Source of the DNA: CAIVAT01 sp964628215
Lineage (GTDB): Bacteria; Bacteroidota; Bacteroidia; Bacteroidales; FEN-979
NCBI GenBank assembly: GCA_964628215.1
Contig: CAZVNF010000053.1
Coordinates: 1-21,990 of the forward strand
Direction: 5' to 3'
DNA length: 21,990 nucleotides
Shown: piece by piece, positions 6,588 to 14,425 of the stretch
How the letters are laid out: each line of letters starts with the position of its first letter
Numbering within the stretch: position 1 is the stretch's first letter
Translations under genes and position numbers: made by a program
The notes under the pieces: model-generated
Databases searched by the model: none
What the model saw: only the letters and a program-made list of their open reading frames with translations
What the model was told of the DNA's origin: nothing

Positions 6588-8528
6588 ATGTTAAAACAGG
6601 GGCAACTATTTTTCCTTTTTATCTGTTTGTTTTCCTTGCCGGGCACTTTATCCGGGCAGCAGAATGATTCCATCCGTATCCTTGAAAAATCTTTGACAGG
6701 AAAGCTTCCTGATACTTTGAGGCTGAAGACCCTTATCCGGCTTTCGGATATCTGCATGGCTGATCAAAGATCAATAAAAAAAGGGGAGGTGTACATCGCA
6801 AAAGCTTTTGAATTGACCAGGGAAAAGAACCTTCCTGTTCCATACCGGCTGCACTGGCTGAATGCCATGCTCCTCCGATCGCACGACATGCCAAAGGAGG
6901 CGGCAGAAGAGATGGAAATGGTAATTGGCTGCCTGGAAGGCAAAAACAGTTTTCAGGAAGCTGCCGAAGCGAGAAATTACCAGGCCTCCGTCATTTTCTT
7001 TGCCGGCCAGTTCAATGAAAGCATCAGTCTCTATGAGAAAAACATTGTTTTGGCACGCGGGAAAAAGTTGAAATCGATAATTCCGAAAGCTTACCTGGGC
7101 ATTGCCAACATCTACGCCCAAACACAAAATAACGCAGAGCGGGAAAAGTACCTGCTGCTTTTTCTTGATGAAGCAAAAAAGGAAAACAACCCGGGGTTAA
7201 CCGCCCAGGCATGTTTCAGAATCGGTATTCAAAAAATGTTTGTTGACAGCAACCTCACTACCGTGATGCCTTATCTTCAGGAATCTTTGAAAATCAACCA
7301 ATCCTTAAACGACTCGCTGTCGGCGCTCACAGTCCTGAATATGATCGGTTGGTTTTACTATCTGAAACATCTGCCAGACTCGTCACTGCGGTATTATCTT
7401 CTATCCATCCGCTATTGCCCGCCTTCGAACATTGGCGGCTTTGCAAAACCCTATGGAAATATCGGAACTATCTACCGGGATAAGAAAGATTACGACAGCG
7501 CCATTTACTATTATAACCTGTGTGAGCAGTATTGCCTGAAAACCAAAGACTTTTACATTTTCGCCGGGCTTTACAAGGATATGAGTGACATGTATATCGC
7601 CAGGGGGGATTATAAAAAAGCATTTGAATATTATGTCGCTTTTAAAAATTCCAATGATTCACTGAACGCGAGCAGGTACCTGGAAGGATTGGGTTATGCT
7701 CGTGCTAAATTCGATACGGAAGCCAAGGAGAAGGAACTGCAACTGCTTAACCTGAGGCTGGATCAGCAGAAGTACTTCACATACGGTTTTTCGGGATTCA
7801 TCCTGTTGTTACTGATCATCGGCGTGCTGCTCTATTACCAGTCGAAGAACGAGGCAAAGCGCAAGATCAGCGAGATGAACAACAGGCTTTCGGAGATCAC
7901 CCATGCGAACCTCCGACAGCAAATGAATCCTCATTTCATCTTCAACACACTGAATTCGATCCAGTATTACATGTATCAGCACGATAAGATCGCAACCAAC
8001 AACTACCTGACGAAATTCTCACGACTGATCCGGAAAATCCTGGAAAATTCTCAACATACGCTGGTAGCAGTTAAAGACGAACTGGATGTTATTCAGCTAT
8101 ACCTGGAACTGGAAACCCTGCGGTTTAAAGAAAAGTTCATATTCGAAATCATTGTGGATGAGGAAATTGACACCCTTACCTATAAAGTTCCAACCATGCT
8201 GATCCAGCCCTATGTGGAGAACGCGGTATGCCACGGACTTATCAACAAGCCCGATCAGGGGCTGCTGACCATCACCATGCAGTTGTGCGATCATCATATA
8301 TGCTGTACGATCGAAGACAATGGGATTGGCCGGAAAGCCGCCATGGAAATCAAAGTCCGTAAGGATACACCCCACAACTCACTGGGCACAAAAATCACCG
8401 AATCGCGGATCAACATTACCAATGCCCTTTACGGGACTGATTTAAAGGTGATATTCACCGATTTGAAGGATGGCGAAAATAAACCCTGTGGAACACGTGT
8501 TGAACTGCAGTTACCCCTGATGACATGA
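6588..8528 (+). CDS. TPR-containing LytS-type sensor histidine kinase
   Basis: The 646-residue protein is the sensor half of a two-component system. It has a signal peptide (about 1-23, ending LSGQQ) and a periplasmic region of TPR-like helical repeats to about 375 (clear repeats such as GNIGTIYRDKKDYDSAIYYY). A short coiled coil and one membrane segment (about 396-417) follow. The cytoplasmic kinase has a His_kinase domain with QQMNPHFIFNTLNSIQ, phosphoacceptor H449, and an HATPase domain with N-box QPYVENAVCHG (N545) and G-box DNGIGRKAA (D577-G581). All key residues are present, so the kinase should be active. The signal it senses is unknown. Its stop overlaps the next start (ATGA), indicating translational coupling to the regulator. 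Confidence 0.93.
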   Translation: MLKQGQLFFLFICLFSLPGTLSGQQNDSIRILEKSLTGKLPDTLRLKTLIRLSDICMADQRSIKKGEVYIAKAFELTREKNLPVPYRLHWLNAMLLRSHDMPKEAAEEMEMVIGCLEGKNSFQEAAEARNYQASVIFFAGQFNESISLYEKNIVLARGKKLKSIIPKAYLGIANIYAQTQNNAEREKYLLLFLDEAKKENNPGLTAQACFRIGIQKMFVDSNLTTVMPYLQESLKINQSLNDSLSALTVLNMIGWFYYLKHLPDSSLRYYLLSIRYCPPSNIGGFAKPYGNIGTIYRDKKDYDSAIYYYNLCEQYCLKTKDFYIFAGLYKDMSDMYIARGDYKKAFEYYVAFKNSNDSLNASRYLEGLGYARAKFDTEAKEKELQLLNLRLDQQKYFTYGFSGFILLLLIIGVLLYYQSKNEAKRKISEMNNRLSEITHANLRQQMNPHFIFNTLNSIQYYMYQHDKIATNNYLTKFSRLIRKILENSQHTLVAVKDELDVIQLYLELETLRFKEKFIFEIIVDEEIDTLTYKVPTMLIQPYVENAVCHGLINKPDQGLLTITMQLCDHHICCTIEDNGIGRKAAMEIKVRKDTPHNSLGTKITESRINITNALYGTDLKVIFTDLKDGENKPCGTRVELQLPLMT

Positions 8529-9286
8529 CAAAGCCGCTGAAAACACTCATTGTGGATGATGAATCCGATGCCGTTAATTTCATCCGCTCCATCATCCGGG
8601 AATATTGCCCGAATCTTGAGGTTATCGGATCTGCCAATTCCGCCAAAGATGGAACAAAGCTGATCATTGAACAACAGCCTGAACTTGTTTTCCTGGATGT
8701 GGAGATGCCCCATGGCAGCGGGTTTGATTTGCTGGCCCAGTTTCCGAAAAAAATGTTCGACGTAATCTTTATCACGGCGTTTAACCAGTATGCCCTGAAG
8801 GCAATAAAATTCAGCGCGGTCGACTATATCCTCAAGCCGATTAATATTAACGAGTTTGTCGAAGCAGTGGATAAAGTAGTGGAGAAAAGAACGCAACTGA
8901 TCAACCTGAACATCAATTACGGGGAGTTGCTGGAGAACCTGAAATCAACCCTTCCGACAAAGCTGGCCATCCCCACCTTTGAAGGAATGGAATACCTGAA
9001 CACAAAAGAAATTGTAAGAATTGAGGCCGACCGGAGTTATTGCTGGTTTCACCTCACCGAAAAGAGAAAATACCTGGTTTCAAAAAATCTCAAGGACTAC
9101 CAGGACCTGCTCAGTGACCGGAATTTTTTTCGCCCGCATAACTCCCACCTGGTCAACCTCGGATTCGTAAAAAAATATGTTCGCCAGGAGGGCGGGTATA
9201 TTGAGATGACCGATGGATCCCAAATTCCAATCTCCCGTATCAAACGCGACCTGTTTCTTCAGCAGATGGACAGGATGAGCCGGTAA
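8525..9286 (+). CDS. LytTR-family response regulator
   Basis: The 253-residue protein is the partner of the kinase, with a 4-base overlap. The receiver domain (1-120) has the acidic pair D11/D12, phosphoacceptor D58 in VFLDVEMP, T84 in FITAF and K104 in ILKPI. A LytTR DNA-binding domain follows from about 147 to 250 (IVRIEADRSYCWFHL, then FFRPHNSHLVNLGFVKKY and ISRIKRDLF). Phosphorylation should promote binding to paired direct repeats. The repeat at 6480-6510 is the obvious candidate. Other targets may include the downstream surface-protein genes, but no second copy of that repeat was noticed. Confidence 0.95.
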   Translation: MTKPLKTLIVDDESDAVNFIRSIIREYCPNLEVIGSANSAKDGTKLIIEQQPELVFLDVEMPHGSGFDLLAQFPKKMFDVIFITAFNQYALKAIKFSAVDYILKPININEFVEAVDKVVEKRTQLINLNINYGELLENLKSTLPTKLAIPTFEGMEYLNTKEIVRIEADRSYCWFHLTEKRKYLVSKNLKDYQDLLSDRNFFRPHNSHLVNLGFVKKYVRQEGGYIEMTDGSQIPISRIKRDLFLQQMDRMSR

Positions 9287-9287
9287 C

Positions 9288-9321
9288 CATCTGCAGGCCT
9301 GGTGATGCATCCTGCAAGATG
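9288..9321. other. Hairpin after the two-component operon
   Basis: Arms catctgcagg (9288-9297) and cctgcaagatg (9311-9321) pair over 10 bp with one bulged A, enclosing a 13-base loop, starting one base after the regulator's stop codon. There is no following T run, so intrinsic termination is doubtful. It may be a 3'-end stabilising or attenuating structure. Confidence 0.4.
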
Positions 9322-9339
9322 ATACAGGCAGTTGGCAGA

Positions 9340-9377
9340 TTGTTGTACTCATCAGCCCGGCTTTGAGAGTACATTTA
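9340..9377 (+). promoter_or_regulatory. Candidate promoter of the FISUMP gene
   Basis: TACATTTA (9370-9377) matches seven of eight positions of TAnnTTTG, and ttgttg (9340-9345) lies 24 bases upstream. The implied transcription start is about 20 bases before the ATG at 9405, similar to the other candidate promoters in the window. Confidence 0.4.
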
Positions 9378-9404
9378 TACCTGTTAAAGTTATTTCACCC
9401 CGAT

Positions 9405-10661
9405 ATGAGACGAATCACATTTTTATCCCTGTTCATTATCGCAATGGCAACAACCCGGGCCCAGGACTACCTGATCAGTTTTGCCGGTACAGGCTCATCC
9501 GCGTCGGTTGACAGTGTGCAAGTTGAAAACCTTACCCGTGACACCCGCCTGACCATTGCAGGCGGGAACCAGTTGCAGTTGCTGGGAACAATCGCTGCCG
9601 TTGAACCGGGTATTCATATTCCCGGGAATTCCCTGCTCATTTCACCCAACCCCTCAGCGGGGGAGGTTTTTTTGACCTTTGAAGCCACGGTCAGCGCCAT
9701 GACCACCATCATACTGTTCGACATGATGGGCCGGCAAGTCGCAAAAACCCGGGCTTTATTAAAAAATGACCGGCATTCTTTCCGTATTTGCGGATTGAAT
9801 AGCGGAACCTACCTGGTTCAGGTCAGTTCAGAAGGCTGCCATTACAGTGGAAAAATCATCTGCCGGTCAGCTTCTCCGAATCCTTTGCAAATTATTTACC
9901 TTGGATCCTGCCACAGTTACCCTGCAACAGGCAATCTGAAACAAGCTGAGGCGGTTGTCCAGATGCAGTATAACACAGGTGACTTGCTGAAATTCACCGG
10001 AAGGTCCGGCATATATGGAACAGTTTATATGGATGTCCCAACAGCAAGTAAAATCATTACCTTCAATTTTATACCCTGTACTGATTACGACAATAACAGT
10101 TATACCATTGTTCAGATCCAGGACCAGTGGTGGATGGCTGAAAATTTAAAAACGACAAAATACAGCAACGGTGAAGATATCCCGGAAGTAACAGGAGCAT
10201 CAAATTGGATAGGTTTAACCACGGGTGCTTATTGCTATTTTGGCAATGATCAGAGTAACGCCTTAATCTATGGGTGTTTATACAATTGGCTTGCTGTAAC
10301 CGACTATCGCAATATTTGCCCGGCCGGCTGGCATGTTCCGTCCGATGATGAATGGATTACACTTAGCGTTGTTTTGGGAGGTGAAGCAGTGGCGGGAGGC
10401 AAAATGAAGGAAACCGGTATCGAACACTGGTTTTCACCCAATGCCGGGGCCACCAATGCGAGTGGGTTGACTGTACTTGCAGGAGGCAATCGCGCCTTTG
10501 GCAATTTCGACGCAATGGGCTATGGTGGCTCTTTTTGGTCCATTACGGCCATTGATCCGGTATTTGCATGGGGCCGCGATATTTTTTACTACAATACGGT
10601 GGCGAACCGGCACGGAACCGACAAAAGAAACGGTTTATCCATTCGATGTGTGAAAGACTAA
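9405..10661 (+). CDS. FISUMP-domain exported protein with an internal T9SS-like module
   Basis: The 418-residue protein has a signal peptide (MRRITFLSLFIIAMATTRAQ), so ATG 9405 was chosen over the upstream TTG at 9363. Residues about 78-154 look like a T9SS type A sorting domain (ISPNPSAGEVFLTFE, FDMMGRQVAKT, GTYLVQVSSEG). It is internal here and followed by the FISUMP domain (about 225-418) with QWWMAENLKTTKY, CPAGWHVPSDDEW, GG-KMKETG and the final NGLSIRCVKD. This order occurs in a large paralogous family in Bacteroidota as I recall it. FISUMP domains are extracellular and of unknown biochemical function. Nineteen bases separate it from the next gene, so the two are probably co-transcribed. 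Confidence 0.85.
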   Translation: MRRITFLSLFIIAMATTRAQDYLISFAGTGSSASVDSVQVENLTRDTRLTIAGGNQLQLLGTIAAVEPGIHIPGNSLLISPNPSAGEVFLTFEATVSAMTTIILFDMMGRQVAKTRALLKNDRHSFRICGLNSGTYLVQVSSEGCHYSGKIICRSASPNPLQIIYLGSCHSYPATGNLKQAEAVVQMQYNTGDLLKFTGRSGIYGTVYMDVPTASKIITFNFIPCTDYDNNSYTIVQIQDQWWMAENLKTTKYSNGEDIPEVTGASNWIGLTTGAYCYFGNDQSNALIYGCLYNWLAVTDYRNICPAGWHVPSDDEWITLSVVLGGEAVAGGKMKETGIEHWFSPNAGATNASGLTVLAGGNRAFGNFDAMGYGGSFWSITAIDPVFAWGRDIFYYNTVANRHGTDKRNGLSIRCVKD

Positions 10662-10680
10662 GTGAAAAAAAACTTGCAAA

Positions 10681-12225
10681 ATGAAATCAAATCTCATCAT
10701 GGTCATGCTGATTATCATGGTCAGCATGACGTTACAAGCACAAATCACCAATGTCCAGATCGGCAATTCAAATGAATGGCCAAATGAACCATCCATTGCA
10801 ATGAATCCGGTAAATCCCATGCAAATCATCATCGGTTCTGTCCTTGACAACTACTATAAGTCCGATGACGGAGGATTTACCTGGCAAAGTGGGGTGATCA
10901 CCTCATCCTACGGAGTGAATGGCGACCCGGTTGTACTTGCAGATAACACCGGGAACTTCTATTATTTTCACCTGGTACCGGATTTGAGCAGGGTCGTTTG
11001 CCATAAAATGGAAGGATTTCAATCTCCCTGGTCAAATGAATCCTATACCGCAGTTTATAACGATTACGAAATAGATAAAGAGTGGGCAACCTGGGATCCT
11101 GTTACAAACAACCTCTATGTATCCTGGAGCCGCTTTAATACATGGGGCAGTTCAAATCCACAGGATTCAACAGACATTTTCATCGCAAAATCGACCGATG
11201 GCGGGCTATCCTGGGGTGACCAGAAACTGATCAGCAATATTGGTGGAAATGCAACCGGTGGATTTGGCAGCGTTCATGGCTCTTATCCGGCAACCGGCCC
11301 CAACGGGGAGGTGTATGTAACATGGTGGAGCCCGGCCGGACTGATGTTTGACCGATCAACCGATCAGGGTGAAACCTGGCTTACCACCGACATTAACATC
11401 ACCGGTTTCCCGGTTCAATGGATCGTTCCGCTTCCGGGGATTCAAACCGGGGTCAGTTTCCCGGTTATTGCATGCGATAGGAGCAACGGACCGAATCACG
11501 GGACCATTTATGTAAACTGGACGGATAAACGGAGCGGGGCAGGAGATGCCAATATCTGGCTGGCGAAATCGACCGATGGCGGCAATACATGGACGCCCCC
11601 GATAAAAGTAAACGATGATGGTCCGGGAAAGCACCAGTTCTTCAATTACATCACCATTGACCAGGTTACGGGAAAAATCTATGTTATTTTTTATGATCGC
11701 AGGAATTACACCGACACCAATACCGACGTCTATCTTGCCATTTCTGACGATGGAGGAGTGACGTTTTCAAATTACAAAATCAGCAATACGCCGTTTATCC
11801 CATATTCAACCTTGTTTTTTGGGCACTACATTGGTGTTGTTGCCTGCAACAACCATGTTTTCGCAACCTGGATGCGTATGGATGCCGGCGAACTGACACT
11901 TTGGGGTGCACGGATTGATCCTGCCACTGTGGGCCAGGAAAATATCACAGCCATACCCTTCTCTTTATCCCAGAATGCGCCCAATCCGTTTAATGAATCC
12001 ACTTTCTTCTCTTTTAAGCTGGAACATCCCGGTAATGTAACTTTAACCGTGTCGGACATGTTCGGACACCAGGTTGCAACCCTCATCGACAAGAAAAGGA
12101 TGAACGCCGGAAAACATGTATGCACTTTTTCACCGGAAAAGTTCAATTTACCTTCCGGGATGTATCACTATGCCCTGATCACCCATAACACAACGATTAT
12201 GAAGAAGATGATTTATGCAAAATAG
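10681..12225 (+). CDS. Asp-box (sialidase-superfamily) secreted protein with T9SS sorting domain
   Basis: The 514-residue protein has a signal peptide (about 1-20, ending LQAQ) and a beta-propeller marked by five Asp boxes (S/T-x-D-x-G-x-T-W): SDDGGFTW at 61, STDGGLSW at 171, STDQGETW at 226, STDGGNTW at 297 and SDDGGVTF at 355. Residues about 425-514 form a T9SS sorting domain (LSQNAPNPFNEST, VSDMFGHQVATL, PSGMYHYAL). The fold is that of exo-alpha-sialidases. I cannot assign the catalytic arginine triad and Tyr/Glu pair with confidence, so sialidase activity is not shown; it may be a non-enzymatic BNR protein. It probably forms an operon with the FISUMP gene before it. Confidence 0.85.
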   Translation: MKSNLIMVMLIIMVSMTLQAQITNVQIGNSNEWPNEPSIAMNPVNPMQIIIGSVLDNYYKSDDGGFTWQSGVITSSYGVNGDPVVLADNTGNFYYFHLVPDLSRVVCHKMEGFQSPWSNESYTAVYNDYEIDKEWATWDPVTNNLYVSWSRFNTWGSSNPQDSTDIFIAKSTDGGLSWGDQKLISNIGGNATGGFGSVHGSYPATGPNGEVYVTWWSPAGLMFDRSTDQGETWLTTDINITGFPVQWIVPLPGIQTGVSFPVIACDRSNGPNHGTIYVNWTDKRSGAGDANIWLAKSTDGGNTWTPPIKVNDDGPGKHQFFNYITIDQVTGKIYVIFYDRRNYTDTNTDVYLAISDDGGVTFSNYKISNTPFIPYSTLFFGHYIGVVACNNHVFATWMRMDAGELTLWGARIDPATVGQENITAIPFSLSQNAPNPFNESTFFSFKLEHPGNVTLTVSDMFGHQVATLIDKKRMNAGKHVCTFSPEKFNLPSGMYHYALITHNTTIMKKMIYAK

Positions 12226-12327
12226 AATTCAACAGGCTGGAATTGAGTTGATTGCCAATCAAACACTTTAGGTGTGAAATAAATGGCAGGAAGGATTTGG
12301 ATCGTTCAGGAGCGCGGGGATCCGGGC
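12226..12327. other. Convergent intergenic gap with a small hairpin
   Basis: This 102-base gap separates two converging genes. It contains a 6-bp perfect hairpin with a 3-base loop, ttgatt-gcc-aatcaa (12248-12262), which could help end transcription from either side. No T run follows on either strand, so it is not called a terminator. Confidence 0.35.
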
Positions 12328-14241
12328 TTACTGTCCGTTCCTGACCTTCACCATACGTATAGTCGCTGTGGAATGTTCCCCCTTCATACACAGGAAATAG
12401 ATTCCCGGGGAAAACTCCTTCCCCTCTCCGGGTAATTTCAGGGTATACGGGCCGGGCTTCAGGTAGCCGTCAACCGGCGTGCATACTGTCCGGCCGTAAA
12501 GGTCTGTGACTCTAAGCGTGATATGCTGCGCGGCCCTTATGTCATAGTTCACGGTTGTACCGCCGGCAAACGGATTCGGATAGTTCTGCCACAGCAACAG
12601 GTCGCCTGATACCACAGCTGGTTTTTCTGCCATTCCGTTTGGATAGAATAGCTGTTCTTCCGACCAGGGGCTCCACTTCAGGTTCATGTCCCGGTAGCGG
12701 ATCCGGAAGCTGTGCCGGGCATTCGAATCCAACTTCCCTTCGGGCACCGTGAAGGAGTAGAGGTTTATCCCGGCGTTCCGGTCAATGGGGGTGAAATCGG
12801 GTGACCCGGTGTTTTCGAAAATGTTCTCGAAGTTCCTGACAGTGTCCAGCACCGTGTGAGTGTAGTCACCCGGCGTGAGGGTGATCTGGATTTCGGCCGA
12901 CATGCATGAATCGGCTCCCGATATGGGCGAGGAATTCAGAACGAGGGGATTCCATCCGTTCACCTCGTACACCTTTGGCTGCAAAGGAGGTGGTTGATTC
13001 ATCCTGAAATGAAAAGTGTCCAAAACCTGGTTGGCGATCGGGTGTTCCGGTTTGCCAAGCGTGTAGGCTTCGGCGGTATATGATTTCGCATCCACATCCA
13101 CATCGATGATTGCATAGCAATAGTCATCAACTGCCTTGATGATCTCCGGAAAATTCCTTGAATGTTCCGCAAAGCGGGTAAGTTCCGCTCCGCCCCCGCC
13201 CGACAGCAGCAGCCACATGTCGTGCTGGACATTCGCCTGGAGTTGAGTGAGTTCCCAAACTCCCTGCTCGTAGCAATGTGCATGGCCACAGGAGTACTGT
13301 ACTACTTTATGATGTTTCCCGAAGATATTGAAAAACAAAATTTTGACCGAATCGCCGTCACCCTCGGGCCAAATGGCTGACCGATACGGATGGTGGGAAA
13401 AAGGAAATACAAGGTCTACGGCCTGGCTCGTGTCTGAAGTGGCAAGTACCTTCTCAAGCCATACATGCTGCAGCGATTCACTTATCAGGCCTGAGTTCGA
13501 ATTGAGCCCCAGGAATTCGCAATTCAGGATGCGGAAGGAATAGAACCGCTGGTTGAACCTGGTCTTCTGGATTTCCGGGTCGGTGAAATCGGTATATTTC
13601 ATGTAATTGAAATAGTTGGGCGATTCATGCTCGTGGTTCCCGATGGAGACCATGAAGGGAACGGAACAGGAGAGGTTGGAGATCGGGGTAAAATATTCGG
13701 GTTCAAAACGGTTGATATCCTTTCCTGACCATACCACATCGCCTGTGTGCATGACCATGTTTACCGAGTTGTACCAGTCGGCCCCATACTTTGCCACCAG
13801 GGTTTGCAGAATGTTCTGGCATATTACAGGGAGGTAGGTCGGGATCGTGTCGTTGTTGCGGGAATCTCCGACTACCACAAACCTGACGTGCTGGCCCGGG
13901 GCCGAGGATGAGGGTTGTGTGCGGAACGGGAAGACTGCCGACGAATCGGTGCCGCTGATGCACCGGTAATAGTAGGTCGTTGCCGGCATCAGCCCGGTGA
14001 GTTTCACCGTGTGCCAGATCTTACCGGAGTTGTTCAGGAAGGAACCCTGTGTCAGGCTGGTCAGGGTGGAAGCGGAGTTCCCGAACCGAACCTGAGTAAA
14101 AGTCGTGTCTGTCGAATGCCAGCTGATGTAGATGGACGTTGGCGTCGGGGTTTGCAGATAGGGTTTTGGCTGCGAAACGGCGATATGGCCCATCATAGTG
14201 AGCCCGATCACGGTCAGGATGAGGTGTAAGTGTTTTTTCAT
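12328..14241 (-). CDS. Secreted purple-acid-phosphatase-like metallophosphoesterase with T9SS sorting domain
   Basis: The 637-residue protein (from ATG 14241) hydrolyses phosphate esters with a two-metal centre, by family. It has a signal peptide (MKKHLHLILTVIGLTMMGHI, cut near AVSQP), a fibronectin-like N-domain (about 28-108, with TPTSIYISWHSTDTTFTQVRFG) and a calcineurin-type phosphoesterase domain. The metal motifs are complete: GDSRNND (D126), TGDVVW (D168), GNHEHE (N202, H203), FSHHPY (H283/H284) and CGHAH (H320, H322). A further beta domain follows, and a T9SS sorting domain from about 545 (LLLWQNYPNPFAGGT, VTDLYGRTV, FSPGIYFLCMKG). The frame is open to an ATG at 14289, but the signal peptide starts cleanly at 14241. 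It converges with the Asp-box gene and diverges from the esterase gene. Substrate unknown; phosphate scavenging is an inference. Confidence 0.88.
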   Translation of the reverse strand: MKKHLHLILTVIGLTMMGHIAVSQPKPYLQTPTPTSIYISWHSTDTTFTQVRFGNSASTLTSLTQGSFLNNSGKIWHTVKLTGLMPATTYYYRCISGTDSSAVFPFRTQPSSSAPGQHVRFVVVGDSRNNDTIPTYLPVICQNILQTLVAKYGADWYNSVNMVMHTGDVVWSGKDINRFEPEYFTPISNLSCSVPFMVSIGNHEHESPNYFNYMKYTDFTDPEIQKTRFNQRFYSFRILNCEFLGLNSNSGLISESLQHVWLEKVLATSDTSQAVDLVFPFSHHPYRSAIWPEGDGDSVKILFFNIFGKHHKVVQYSCGHAHCYEQGVWELTQLQANVQHDMWLLLSGGGGAELTRFAEHSRNFPEIIKAVDDYCYAIIDVDVDAKSYTAEAYTLGKPEHPIANQVLDTFHFRMNQPPPLQPKVYEVNGWNPLVLNSSPISGADSCMSAEIQITLTPGDYTHTVLDTVRNFENIFENTGSPDFTPIDRNAGINLYSFTVPEGKLDSNARHSFRIRYRDMNLKWSPWSEEQLFYPNGMAEKPAVVSGDLLLWQNYPNPFAGGTTVNYDIRAAQHITLRVTDLYGRTVCTPVDGYLKPGPYTLKLPGEGKEFSPGIYFLCMKGEHSTATIRMVKVRNGQ

Positions 14242-14302
14242 ACCAAAAGGATTAGGATTTTTGATGGATTTGAAGGATTGATTTTCCATTCTGTTCAGGG
14301 AA

Positions 14303-14310
14303 GAAATATA
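14303..14310 (-). promoter_or_regulatory. Candidate -7 box for the metallophosphoesterase gene
   Basis: Read on the minus strand, TATATTTC matches seven of eight positions of TAnnTTTG, and a TTTG lies 16 bases further upstream (14327-14330). It is about 62 bases before the chosen ATG at 14241. Four AATCC copies lie between (minus strand, 14249-14279). Confidence 0.3.
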
Positions 14311-14394
14311 CGATAATTTCTTTTTCCAAAGTCGCCGGGATAAGACTTATATTTAACCAAGTAAAGTTATCGAAATCAATCCTGATAAAATAAA

Positions 14395-14402
14395 TATCTT
14401 TG
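14395..14402 (+). promoter_or_regulatory. Candidate -7 box (TATCTTTG) for the esterase gene
   Basis: TATCTTTG is a full match to TAnnTTTG, 23 bases before the ATG at 14426. No TTG is seen at the expected distance, so only the -7 element is supported. Confidence 0.45.
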
Positions 14403-14425
14403 TTCACCTGACCACAAGATCCCCG

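Noticed and set aside
14242..14289. Alternative start of the metallophosphoesterase 16 codons upstream
   Set aside because: The signal peptide starts cleanly at 14241, and the extension is polar and contains the AATCC repeats of the untranslated region.
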